DNA from: Welwitschia mirabilis
Taxonomy: Eukaryota > Gnetophyta > Gnetopsida > Welwitschiales
Direction: 5' to 3'
DNA length: 64,000 nt
Assembly (NCBI GenBank): GCA_051453625.1
Contig: JBOZIK010000001.1
Location: 172,872,859-172,936,858 of the forward strand
The notes under the pieces are model-generated. The model had not been told where the DNA came from. It saw only the letters and a program-made list of their open reading frames with translations, and ran no database searches. Both the position numbers and the translations under genes were made by a program. Positions within the stretch are counted from its first letter, which is position 1. Every line of letters begins with the position of its first letter. Below, piece by piece: positions 10,861 through 21,737 of this stretch.

Positions 10861-11904
10861 ATGGCTGAAATCTCATCTAGAAGAAGAGCAAAGGAGGCTT
10901 CTTCAAGGGAAATAACTTTCTTCTACTAAGGAATATCAGAGAAGAATGTTAATAAGTTTACTAAGAAGTTTGAGAAGAAGGCTATGTGTCAAGAGTGATC
11001 TATAGCTTTCTCAAAGCTCAGGGAACTCAAAGAAGTCATCCAACTCCTAAGAGATCAGAATCTTGACCATTTCTTAGATGTTTCTAGTTTAGCTTATCCA
11101 TTTCTTATTAGAATGTTTTATTGTAATGTCTATTTTGAGTGTAACTCTAAGACTTTTGAAACCATTATTTTAGAAAAGAGGATAATAGTGATAGTAAATC
11201 TCATCTCTCAATTGACTATTCTTCTAAAGGGGGACTATGAGGATTTTTAGCCTCTTAGGGACATCATATAAGATAAGCCTATGATTACTAAGGAACTTTG
11301 TGGTAGGTTGCACACTTGTAAGCATACTTTGTCTACTTCTTTGTTCACCTCTAAATATTGTTTTCTTCATTTGGTTTTCACTTATAAGTTTTTACCTTTA
11401 GCTGGTCATCATGATGAGGACTTGTGCTATTAAGCCTATTTGATGTATTTGGTAGAAACTAAGCATTTCATTGATGCTCTTACCATAATACTGAAGAATA
11501 TGACCTCATAGTTGAAGTACCATAGAACTAGGGCTTTACCCTACTCTATGCTTATCACCAGCATTTGCTCCCATTTTTGAGTCACCTTCCATTCTAAGTT
11601 GGAAAACCTTTAGTCGATATCACCCATTGGGGGCATGACCTTGTCTTGCATGCATATCTTTGCCCCCTCCAAAAAATATCCTTCTACTACTCTTAAAGAA
11701 GCCTCTCTTGTTGAGACTTTCTCATATCTAAGATGGATTGACTTTTGTATTAGATATATAAAGGAATACCTCATTGCATTTAGATATGATATTGTGGATA
11801 CCTCAGTAGAGGCTACTAGCTCAGCTTGCACAGGAGGTGATGAGGAAGAATCAAAGGAAGACTTTAAAGAGAAGGGGGAAGAAGAAGAGGTGGAATTTTA
11901 TTAA
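10861..11904 (+). pseudogene. Second ORF of copia C, plant-transposon-protein-like
   Basis: Read from ATG 10861 (MAEISSRRR) this is one frame of 348 codons to the TAA at 11902-11904, with no frameshift. Eight stops (TAA, TAG, TGA) interrupt it. Each is one C-to-T step from Gln or Arg (CAA, CAG, CGA). The N-terminus is Lys/Glu-rich. Residues about 175-235 carry GHHDED (from 182), an AYLMYLVETK segment, KNMTS and LPYSMLIT (226-233). An HIFAPS block, an ETFSYLRW block and a Glu/Asp/Lys tail (from about 326) follow. The order resembles the plant 'putative transposon protein' domain (Pfam Transposase_32 as I recall). The reaction is unknown. It sits where SIRE-type elements carry an envelope-like ORF, so that alternative should be tested. 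A sister copy is at 2888-3443. Confidence 0.72.
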
Positions 11905-12474
11905 AATAGTTTGTTTCATATTATGTTTTATGTTTTCTCCTTTGCCATTGATGTGAAAAGGGGAAGAAATAGTTGTATTTGTTAAACTTCTTATGATTTT
12001 AATTGTATGCTCTTGATGAGCACTTTTACTTTGTAATCCTTTCATGTTAGACTTGTAATATTTTTACTCATATTTAATGCAATGTAATTATGTATTCTAG
12101 CATAAACATTTTTGTGTACTTGTTTGCCTTTCCAAATTATATGTGTCAAATATGTTTTCCTATAATTTCATTTGTAAATCTTAAAATCTTTGTATCATTT
12201 GGAAATGAACCAAAATGGTTGTGGCATCTAATTCAATAAGTGTTTATAATCATAATTATGTCTGTCATAAAGTTATGTATTTTTAAAATCTTTAATTATA
12301 CATATTAAATTGGTTACATTCAAAGCACAAAATTTAGTAGTTCAAAATGACTGAACTTATTTTTAAATTGGAATATTATTTTAAAAATAAGCATATTGTA
12401 AGGGGGAGTTTTTCTTGAGTTCTAATTTTTATCACAACTAAGTATTCTTTGCCATTAATGTCAAAGGAGGAGAT
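11905..12474 (+). other. 3' untranslated region and polypurine tract of C
   Basis: AT-rich spacer after the second ORF, ending in gccattaatgtc and the polypurine tract aaaggaggagat at 12463-12474, directly before the 3' LTR (tgttagatt). No coding sequence is seen. Confidence 0.75.
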
Positions 12475-13931
12475 TGTTAGATTATGTTTTTTCAAATTGA
12501 TGTCAAAGTAATATCGTTTGTATAGAAAAAATTTTTTATTTTGTGTAGAATATTTTAAAGTTTTTGCAAGTTGATATATGGAACTAAAATATACACCAAA
12601 AACCTATTTATTCATTTACCCTTAAGAGGGATTAATTAGATCCTTAAGGGGTCAAATACATTTGAAGTAAACAAAGGAAAATGGATTGCATCTAAAGGGA
12701 TTAACCAGATTTTGATGGGGTTAACCAAATCTATAACTTGGAGAATCAGTGTCCCTAAATCAAATGGCAAGAAGTCATTGAAATTTCATAGGGTTGACCA
12801 AATTTGAGGATATGATAGAAAATATCTCTAAACTGAAAGGTAAGGAGTCAACTAGATCTATAATAAGGTTGACCAAACCTGTGCATTGAGTAGCTAATAC
12901 ATCTGGATAGATTATTATGGAGTCAACCAGATCTAGATGGGGTTGACCAAACTAGGATCGATTGGGTCTAGATGGAATTGACTGAATAGAAAGACATAAA
13001 AATATTGAGTGACTGAAACTCTTTCTCAGGAGACTTGTGTAATTCATGGTACCACATGAGGTCAACCAGACTGAGTGAAAAAGAAATTTTTCTAAACATT
13101 ATGTATCTATTATCTAGCCATTAGGTAGCCATTTTTAAGCTATTTATAGCCATTAGAGGCATAATTTAGATATACTAGATTCTAACAACCTTTCATTATA
13201 ATAGTTAAGTCATATATGACCAATAAATATTTTAGAACCATTTTCATTTAGCCAAGTATATTAGATCTAAGAGATCAAGCTGTGTAATTGTGTTAATATC
13301 ATTATTGTATCTTGGCATCTACATTTCTAACTAAAGGAGATCTACCATTAGAATAATTACTTCATTTAAGTTAGATCAAGAGATTCATTAGTTATACTTA
13401 TATGGGAGGAAAGTTCTATCTATTATACTAATTTTAGAACAAGTGATATCTATGCTTTTGAGTTATCACTACATCATAACCCTATTTACTAAAGGTTGAG
13501 ACTAATCCTTAAAAAGTCCATTCTAAAGATTGAGACTAAGCCTTGAAAAAGAACGTTCTAAAGGTTGAGACTAAGCCTTAAAAAATCTATTCTAAAGGTT
13601 GAGACTTAGCCTAGAAAAGTTTGTTTGTAAAGGTTATAAGTAAACCTAGAATACCTAATAGAGTAACAAAGATACGAGATCTAGCTTTGGAGAAGCTGAT
13701 TATCGAGAGTGGAGTAGGGAATTTCCTGAACCACTATAAATCTGACTTGCATCAAAGTAGTAGTTTGTGCTTTTAGTTTTTAATTTTTTATTTTTAGTAT
13801 TTTATTATATTGTGCACTTCCTAGAATAATTTATTTAATGTATGCAAGTTGCATTTAAATTAATTTATTTTAAATTATTTGTTGAGTTTTTAAAAGAACC
13901 TATTTACCCCTCATGGTTCTCAATCCTATCA
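12475..13931 (+). repeat. 3' LTR of copia C
   Basis: Begins tgttagattatg and ends tcctatca. It aligns end to end with 6492-7944 with many transitions and a few indels, so the insertion is old. Gypsy B's LTR resumes at 13932. Confidence 0.92.
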
Positions 13932-14911
13932 GATAGAAGATATTAGAAATGTTTAATTCTCATTCAGATTTGATGTATTAAAGGTACATTCTGATGTATA
14001 GAGCTTTAGAAAAAAATTACTAACCAAAATACTAAGTTTTTCTTCAAATTTAATGGTTAAGAAGACCATCATCTCCTATGTCAGGGAGGATGACAATAGT
14101 GCTAGTTGCTAACATGGACTACTAAATCACTGCTAAGTTATCATTCTAAGTTATTTTTTATAATCAACTATCATTTCCATTATCATGAAAATGACAGTCA
14201 GAATGACACTAACATGTAATCGACTCTGACAGTAATCCTTTATCATTTTTTCCATTTCATTTATGTAAAAGAGCATGTCTTGGTATGCCTTTGTTGTTTT
14301 TTGTTATAAGTTATTATAAATAAGTCCTCCTTTAACTCTCCTTCTTATTTTATTGCACTATAGATTATTATAACAAGAGATTAAAAGGCGAGAAATCCAT
14401 CTTGAGTGTTGTAAAAAGATGTTTCTTTAGTGGAGGACTGTGCATTCTTCATTGAAGCTCGACTATTTTATAACCTAGATGCTTGTTACTTTTTAATATA
14501 AAAACCTTATTTGTTTTCATATTTTCATGTTAGATTCTTAGATTACCCTTTATAATTTATGATTGTCTTTGATCTGGTGATAATTTCTTGGGTGATACAG
14601 ATTATCAAAAGTAGCCTTTGTTAAGGCTGAAAGCAAGTAGTATTAGTTCCATTTTTGCACTACATGTTAGATTAAGTTACATCTTGCATTTGAATTATAT
14701 CTTTCATTTCTTGCATTGTTCTTTATTTCTAGCTCCTATGATTCTTTTATAAAGTAATTTGAGTCTTTTCTCATAGTTTTTAATATGAATATAACATTTC
14801 AAATCTACTTTCTCTTATACTAGTGTGTTGTATTATGTGAGATATCTATTTATTTTATGAATGACAAAATCCTTTTGAACTGAATCACTTACATAAATAT
14901 ACATAATAATA
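13932..14911 (+). repeat. 5' LTR of gypsy B, second piece
   Basis: Continues the B LTR from 6491 and aligns with 20262-21248. A TATA-like tataaata lies at 14315-14322. An imperfect gtcagg...ggatgac palindrome is at about 14066-14098 and a related one near 14170-14215, both upstream of the TATA. The end is set by the primer-binding site. Confidence 0.85.
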
Positions 14912-14913
14912 AA

Positions 14914-14931
14914 TTAGCATTATTATTAGGG
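14914..14931 (+). promoter_or_regulatory. Primer-binding site of gypsy B
   Basis: ttagcattattattaggg is the decayed form of TTGGCGCCGTTGCCGGGG, complementary to the tRNA-Asp 3' end used by Athila/Tat-type plant gypsy elements. The less decayed copy in gypsy 2 (42697) supports the reading. Confidence 0.65.
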
Positions 14932-15399
14932 AAGGCTATTGAGAAGTACAAGTATTATCATTATTCAGATGAGTATATCATATTTCTATTTGGTTATTTA
15001 TTTGTAGCAACATTGTCTTTTATTAGGAACTATAGGTTTTTTGTTTTATAGTTGTTCAGTTTTGGGTTTTTAGATTTGGTTTTTTATAAAAAATAGTGGT
15101 TGTCCCCTCTGTCATCCACATGATAGTCAAGATAATAGTATGTAGGTTTTGCTTTTAGTTTTATTATTAGCTATTAATTTTTTTATAATAAAATTAATTT
15201 CTATTGTATTACCTGATGTGTAGATGATCAAATAGATGACAGCCCCATTTCTTGAGTTTTCTGCTTTTTGTTTTAATTTTTGTTTAGTTTCTATTTTTCT
15301 AGTTTTTATGTGCATCATCCCTTTTATTGTCCCCATGATAGGCAAGACGATGATGTTATGTTATTCTTGATCTATTTTCTATTGTTTTTTACTTGCAAG
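14932..15399 (+). other. 5' leader of gypsy B with palindromic motifs
   Basis: Non-coding leader between the primer site and gag. It contains two strong copies of the recurrent palindrome (15111-15138 and 15313-15355) and a third weaker site near 15225-15243. The sister leader in gypsy 2 (42715-43189) has them at the same relative places. Confidence 0.65.
15313..15355 (+). repeat. Recurrent palindrome in gypsy B leader
   Basis: catcatccc, attgtccccatgatagg and aagacgatgatg: same architecture as 48559-48600, about 380 bp downstream of the primer-binding site. Confidence 0.65.
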
Positions 15400-16880
15400 A
15401 TGCTATATCATAGTCAATCTTGAGAAAATATATCAGAGAGAAAGGCTTTTAATAGATAAAAACATTAAAGAAGGACTAGTAAACATAGAAAATGAATCAA
15501 AAAAGAAATCTCTAGGTGCACTCAATCCTCCTTTCAAATTTATATTTTTTAAATTAGATTTTTCTAACAAAAATCCTATAGAAGGAGAAAACTAATTTAC
15601 AATGTAAAGTACTGCCTATAAGGGGAAAAAAAAGGTTGTAAGATCTTCTACTCCTAATCCTAATACAAACCTTACCCTGAGGGAATTGTTATCCAATAAT
15701 AAATAAGAGATTTAAACCTCTTTTGATCTATCCCTAGGAGATGATATTAAGCTTAAAAATTTAAATGCCTATTCAATTTTTAGTGGAGAAGATGATGAGG
15801 ATTTCCTTCAACACATAGCATATGTAGAATAATTAATCCTCATTTTAGGAAATGTGAAGAAAAAAATAACTAATAAAATATATATGATAATCTTTTTCAT
15901 GACATTAAAGAATAAAGAAAAAAATTAGCTAGAAACTATACCCCATAAAAGATTAAAAACTTAGCAAAAAATCTAGAAAAGCTTCATTAAAAAATTCATG
16001 AGTGAAGAAACTATGAGAAAAAGAAAAAAATAGGTAAAAAAAACTTTCAAGAAAAATCAAATGAATATTATGTCTCCACATATGAAGTTTCTTCATAAAA
16101 ACCCATTCTAATCTAGTAGATGCTTTTTCAAGAGAAGAACTACTAATCTAATTTTATAGTGGATTAACTCCCCATATAAAACAACTTGTAGATTTCTCCT
16201 ACGATGAAAATTTTATAAACTTTACACTAGATAAAACCTAGACAAAATTAGAAGAACTCATTGAGGTTAGTCAAACTTGGTCAACAACAAAAGAAAACCA
16301 CACTGTAGGCCAAATTATTAAAGATTTAAATGAGGTAAAATAAAAAGAGGTAAAATCCAATCCTATAAACATCATAAAAAACTTTATAATGACCCTGGAA
16401 GAGTATGCTAAAATGATATTAGTTGCCAAATCTACAATCAAGAAAAATGTTCTGCCAACTTATTATTTATGTAAGGATAATTATCACATCATTAAAAACT
16501 ATCCTAATTTTCTAACATATAAAGAAAAAATTCATGAAGAAGTTTGTGCTTTTAACCAAACATATTAAGATTTTTGAAGTCAAAATTAGGTACAACCTAG
16601 AATGAACACTCACTTTTAAAATAACTCTCAACCTTTTAAAAACTGATTTAAAAATATAAACTATCTACTAAGTTCATCCAACTATCAACATCCAAATGAT
16701 CCGATCACAAACCTTTTAGATGAAACTAGAAGATCACATGAAGAAATAAATGACAAACTTAAAAACTTAGTAAACATCCTTTAATAAACAATATTAGCAA
16801 ATCAAAAACCTCAAAGAACATTAGCTACATAACCTTTACAAAATCTCAATAAAATGAGAAAATATTGTAAGATTATGACA
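15400..16880 (+). pseudogene. Ty3/gypsy gag relic of B
   Basis: In changing frames the sequence reads as gypsy gag: a basic N-terminal part (KNIKEGLVNIENE), then TSFDLSLGDDIKLKNLN, FSGEDDEDFLQHI (about 15779), a MIIFFMTLK segment, and the terminal region DENFINFTLDK and LEELIEVSQTWS (about 16200-16290). These match, in order, the retrotransposon gag core of Athila/Tat-type elements. Many stops and several frameshifts make it inactive. No CCHC knuckle is preserved. Confidence 0.75.
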
Positions 16881-17089
16881 AGAAGTGAATAAGAAACAAA
16901 CCCTTTTTCATGTGAACCTTCCACCTTCTAAAATGATTTTAAAAATGATGAAGAAGAAGAGGAAGAGGACATTGAGATATTATAATATTATATCTTCCCT
17001 TCTCTTGGCAAAAATAAAAAGAAAAATCCTTCTCAACAAATCATCCCTTAGCTTAATAGGTTTAACAACAATTCAATCTTTAATAAGCA

Positions 17090-17640
17090 TCTTAAATCCT
17101 TAATGAAAAATGTGAATATAAACTTACCATTTTGGAAACTCTTACAACAAAATCTAGGGTACTCAAAACTTTGAAAATACTTAATAAGAAGAAAAAAAAA
17201 ATGAGTCATTCTTAGAAAAGTCTTTCTAGCAGAATCCCTTACAAATTTAGTGTTATAAAAACCATTAAAATTTAAAGATTCCAGAGAAATAATGGTGAAT
17301 GTTACTTTATAAGGAAACAAAAAGATTAGAAAAGCCTTAATAGACATTGAAGTGTGTATTAACATTTTACCACTTCAAAATTGTAAGAGACTTAGTTTGT
17401 AAGATAGAATAGATCGTACTCCAGTTTTCTTAGAATTAGTAGAAACTTCAATTAAGAATCCATTAGGTATCACTAAAGATTTATCAATTCAAATTCAAGA
17501 AGCTTGCTACCCCATAAATGTGATTATCATAAAAGTTGAGCATAAAAAGAGGATACCCTTTACTTCTAGGATGAGCTTGTTGTGCAACAGCCCACTGTAT
17601 TATTAATACTAGAGCTATAATAATGAAATGTTATTTTATA
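17090..17640 (+). pseudogene. Gypsy aspartic protease relic of B
   Basis: After a linker (NINLPFWKLLQQN) the frame reads LIDIEVCINILP near 17338-17373. This is the position of the D-(S/T/L)-G-A-S motif of plant gypsy proteases, but the Gly is Glu here, so the active site is lost. The flap and C-terminal parts (LELVETSI, ITKDLSIQIQEA) match gypsy 2 at 45044-45388. No RT follows. Confidence 0.75.
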
Positions 17641-20156
17641 AATAGAACATTTACAATTAGAGTCTTTGATGTGGATGAAAAAGATTTAGCTAATGAAATG
17701 AACATTGAAGATAACATCAAACCAACTTTACTCCTATAACATAACCCACTTAAAGAAAGAGAGATGGAATTACATGACTCTATTATGATAACCAACTTAA
17801 GATTGAAGAAACCATTGACACATCCAACTTTAAGAATGAGAAAGAATCTTTATTGTATAAGGAAGTTCAACTTTTTGATTCACGCCTGAAGGAAGATTAT
17901 CCATTACATGAACAAATTGAAAATCATAATTTTAGTTTGAATTTTAATCTTTCTAATTAACTAGAAGATAATTTTCTTTATGATAATGAAAATAAAACTC
18001 TTACATTTAATGAAAATATTTTAATAGAGTTTCCATGACTCTCCCCTTTGACTTTCAAAATTTATGCTTTAATATGGTCTCACAGAGTGTTATCCATTAT
18101 CCCTTTCTTCATATAAATGATTTTACTTGGAAATAATTACACACCTTTTATGTTTTATCAATTGATAAATTTATGGTTTGGATCTTATTTCTCTAAAATC
18201 TTAAGATCATTTAATTAGATCATTTTTCTTCTTTCTTTTTAATAAAAGTATGAGTTAGATTTAAGAATTAAATAAAATTTAGTTGCCTTGGAATTTTCTT
18301 TTTAGCTTTTTGTTTTGATAGTCTCTATTTTTATTTTTTTTCTTGCTTTTAGTTTTTATTTCTATTTATAGTTTCTATTTTTGTTTGTATAAAAATAATC
18401 TATAATCTCCTCTATCGTCCCCACAATAGATAAGATGATAGTCAGTTTTGATAGTTTTTTAGCTTTTTGATTATTTTTTTGTGTTTTTGGATAATTTTCT
18501 ATTTTTTTATTGTTCATGTCATCTTCTTTATCATCTAGATGATGAGAAACATGATAGTTAACAAATAAATGATTTTTATTTTCTATTATTTAATAAAATA
18601 CATTTTTTGATCCTATTGAGATCTCTAACTTGACTGCTTAAGAATTGTAGGAAGTTAATGGATAAAAATTTGAAATTACATAAGCAAAACTATTTAATTT
18701 TCTCTTAGCTTTTTACTTTAGAGCTTATTATGGCATTACTTGATAATTTTTCAAACTTAACTTATGTGTTTATCTCCATGACTAGTTTTTTGAGTTGGAC
18801 ATTTTGGTGATAATATTGATTTCACCCAATCTTAGGACATTTAAACAACTATGAACTTAAGTTTGAAGGAAGATGCTTTATTTTTCTCAATGGTGAAAAT
18901 CTCTTAGATTGTTTAAAGAGTGTTCTTTTTTGTCTTCATCTTATGACTTTAACCTTTATCTTTTATAATTTTTAGCCATATGGAATGTTATCAAAAAAAA
19001 AATAAGGAGTGAGAGAGAGGTAAAATAAGGTTATGATGTTTTATTTGTGATATTTCAAAAACATGATCATCATGATGTCCTACTACAAGTACAATGAAGC
19101 AAATATTTCCTAGAGAAGCCTTTAACAGTGTAGTATGGTAGCTATGGAAACTCCATTGGAAGGTCAGTTGGCCATGCTTCATAGGTCCTTACTTCTCTGA
19201 TGGTGGCTGCACTTCCTTCATTATGGATAATAAAGTTATAATAAAAACTTTGAGGCTATGGGATCAGTGGTATTCCTGGTGTTATCAGAGGCATTACTTA
19301 TTTCCTAGACTCTTACTCTATTCTACATGCTCACTTCATTTCTTAAGATTAAGTGTTTGTTTTGAGATGATGGCAGGTGAGTTCATTTTTGAGTAATTAT
19401 TTAGTTTAATCATTCATTTTATCTTTAGCATTATTATAACCACTGCCTTATCGAATGGAATTTTTCATACATTAAGTCATTCTTTTTTACATCAAATGAT
19501 GTTATGATTTTTTTCATGGAAGTCTGTTGGGTAAAAATATCGGATAGGTGAGCTATCTTTTATTTATGTTACCTTGCCCATTCTTTTTGTTTCTTTATGG
19601 TTTGGTTAGTTATTTCAAAGCTATTACTATATTTTCTTATCATCATATTTTTCTATTTGATTTTCAATAAAAAAATATTTTTTTCTTAATTTAGTTTTAT
19701 TAATAAATTTTATTTTTAATGTTGTAAGCAATACTCTTAATCATTTCTATGATAAAACATTTTTATTGTCTACTCTTTTTCTTTAATTATCAAGTTATTT
19801 CATAGATCTATTTTTTTTAAATCTGACATTACTAAGCTTTGTACTATTTTAGAAAGCTGTCCTCTTTTACCTGCTTTCTTACTTCCATCTACTTTCTTTT
19901 CTTTTATTTTTCAATATGGGATGTATTACTTTTTCTTTGAGGGGAGAAGAGACCCATTTTCATGGCTCATTTTCAAAATTTTTTAACTTTATTTAGATCT
20001 TTCATAAGATAAAATTTTCAAAATTTTCATACACATTATGCATGATCTATTATTTATCTATATGATGTGTTTTATGAGTCTATTTTATAATTCTAGATTT
20101 ATCTGTTAAAAAAAACAAATTAGCTCAGGGACTGACAAAGATTAAGTGGAGGGCTA
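17641..20156 (+). other. Long non-coding 3' region of gypsy B
   Basis: A short post-protease tail (FTIRVFDVDEKDL, to about 18050) is followed by about 2.1 kb without RT, RNase H or integrase sequence. Two copies of the recurrent palindrome are at 18413-18441 and about 18527-18557. A block conserved in gypsy 2 and gypsy 3 is at 19035-19310. The region ends with a purine-rich tract aagtggagggct next to the 3' LTR. Confidence 0.7.
19035..19310 (+). repeat. Conserved block in gypsy B 3' region
   Basis: This block (landmarks gcctttaacagtgtagtatg, actccattgg, ttggccatgc) is clearly alignable with 47140-47410 in gypsy 2 and, less well, with 53850-54115 in gypsy 3, while the surrounding non-coding sequence is more diverged. 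The neighbouring open stretch on the minus strand is not kept in all copies, so coding is not supported. A structured or packaging RNA signal is a possibility. Confidence 0.6.
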
Positions 20157-21248
20157 TGTTGTGCTCCCAATTTGTGGTTATTTGATGGGGTTTTCTGAGT
20201 TGTTTTTCAACAATTTTATATAGGTTTAAGTGTAATTCTGAGGATTTTGAAGAAATAATAAAAGATCTTAAAAATGTGTAATTCCCACCTAAATTTGATG
20301 TATTAAAGGCATATTCTGATGCATAGAGTTTTGAAAAGGATTATTGATAAAAAGGCTAAGTTTCTCTTTAAATTAAATGATTAAGAAGACCATCGTTTCC
20401 TATGTTCTCAAGACAAAAAGGATAATAACACTACTGGTTGCTAACATGGACTACTGAATTACTACTGAGCCATCATTTTGAGTTATCTTTTGTAATGAGT
20501 TATCATCCTCATTATCATTAGGACAATAGTTAAGATGAAACTAACATATAACTGACTCTAATAGTAACCCTTTACCATTTTGTCTATTTCATTTGTGTAA
20601 AAGAGCATGTCTTGTTGTGCATTTCATTTGTTATTTTTTACTATAAGTTGTTATAAATATGTATTCCTTCAACTCTTTTTCTCATATGTGTTGAACTCAA
20701 AATTCTTGTGACAAATGATTGAAGGGTAGAAGATCTATATTAAGTATTGTATAAAGACATTCCTTTGGTGGAGGGCTATGCATCCTTCATAGAAACTTGG
20801 CTATTTTGTAACCCTGATGGTTGTTATTTCTTAATATAAAAATATTGTTTGTTTTCATATTTACATGTTATATTCTCAGATTACCCTTACGATTTATGAT
20901 CGTCTTTGATCTAATGATAATTTCTTGGGTGATATAGATCATTAAGGGTAGCCTTTGTTAATGCTGAAAGCAAGTGGTATTAGTTCCATTTTTGCATAGC
21001 ATGTTAGATTAAGTTACATCTTGAATTTGCATTGTATCTTCCATTTATTTTATTGTTCTTTATTTTTAGTTTCTATTATTCTTTTACAAAGCAATCCAAG
21101 TCTCATCGCATAGTCTTTAACATGAATATGACATTTTGGATCTACTCTCTCTCATACTAGTATGTTATATTGTATGAGATATTTATTTATTTTATGAATA
21201 ATAGAATCCTTTTTAACTTAAGAACTTACACAAATACATACCATAATA
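20157..21248 (+). repeat. 3' LTR of gypsy B
   Basis: Starts tgttgtgctc after the purine tract and ends ccataata before aaaag. It aligns with 6387-6491 plus 13932-14911. A TATA-like tataaata is at 20652-20659. Confidence 0.88.
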
Positions 21249-21737
21249 AAAAGTAAATTTGATAATATAATAGATTAAATAAGAAGATAATAACTAAAAA
21301 ATAGACAGAGAAATTACATTTCTGTCATGACTGGTCGACCCCTCAAAACATCTACTGGACCTAATTAAGTGCTATCACTGAAGTTAGTTGACTCCATATT
21401 CTTTTAGTTAAACTGAGTTCTTCACATCTCCTAGTGTGGTTAACCCATCTAGGATATAACTAATCACATATGTATAGGTCTAATTGATTGCATATTTATC
21501 TAGTTGGCTTCTTAAGAAAAAAGAGGGAATAATTTATTATATAGATCTAATCAATCCATTAGAAATCTGGTTGATCCCTTAGAGGATTTGTTACTTATTA
21601 GATTCAAGAATAGCTTAGAGAGAAATGTAAGTTACTTATGACCTACAAGATTAATATTTTTTGTAAGAAATACAACATATTTTACTATACTAGAAAATGT
21701 TAGTTTGACATCAACTTGGAAAAATTATAAATTAATA
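21249..21737 (-). repeat. 5' LTR of copia A, promoter-proximal piece
   Basis: Matches A's 3' LTR from about 2000 to 2475: cattt-tgtcatgact-gtcgaccc, cttagagagaaat, the run to the terminal aattaata. It completes the LTR begun at 5811. The next five bases, attaa, are the target duplication of A. Confidence 0.88.

Larger units (their letters stand above)
6492..13931 (+). mobile_element. Non-autonomous Ty1/copia element C with extra ORF
   Basis: A complete LTR element of 7.4 kb: 1.45-kb LTRs with TG...CA ends, Met-tRNA primer-binding site at 7946, gag, a protease/pre-integrase stub, a promoter-like spacer, a second ORF (10861-11904) and a polypurine tract at 12463. No RT, RNase H or integrase core is found between 10495 and 12462. 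It splits the 5' LTR of gypsy B. Flanks aagag/gatag match at only three of five positions, so the target duplication is decayed. It belongs to the same family as A and G by LTR ends, primer sites and second ORF. Confidence 0.9.
6387..21248 (+). mobile_element. Non-autonomous Ty3/gypsy element B (gag-protease only)
   Basis: Inserted into the 5' LTR of copia A. Flanks are acaag (6382-6386) and aaaag (21249-21253), a 5-bp duplication with one mismatch. The uninterrupted target is visible in A's other LTR near 2000. Its own length without copia C is about 7.4 kb. LTRs are about 1.09 kb. The primer-binding site is at 14914, gag at 15400-16880 and protease at 17090-17640. About 2.5 kb of sequence without RT, RNase H or integrase follows before the 3' LTR. 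Gypsy 2 (41497-49397) is a sister with the same layout. Confidence 0.85.
1411..21737 (-). mobile_element. Non-autonomous Ty1/copia element A (host of nested B and C)
   Basis: LTR element on the minus strand. The left copy (1411-2475) is the 3' LTR. The 5' LTR is in two pieces (5811-6386 and 21249-21737) because gypsy B inserted into it. Flanks actaa (1406-1410) and attaa (21738-21742) form a 5-bp target duplication differing by one C-to-T change. Without the nested DNA the element is about 5.5 kb. Gene order on the minus strand is gag, a protease/pre-integrase stub, then a second ORF next to the polypurine tract. No RT, RNase H or integrase core is present. The gag type, with two zinc knuckles, resembles the SIRE group of copia elements; that lineage is an inference. 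Confidence 0.88.

Noticed and set aside
11610-12045. Minus-strand open frames opposite the second ORF of C
   Set aside because: They overlap the far better supported plus-strand frame and have no family resemblance.
18991-19182. Minus-strand open stretch of 63 codons over the conserved gypsy block
   Set aside because: The frame is partly kept in gypsy 2 but not in gypsy 3. Nucleotide conservation without consistent coding suggests it is not a gene.
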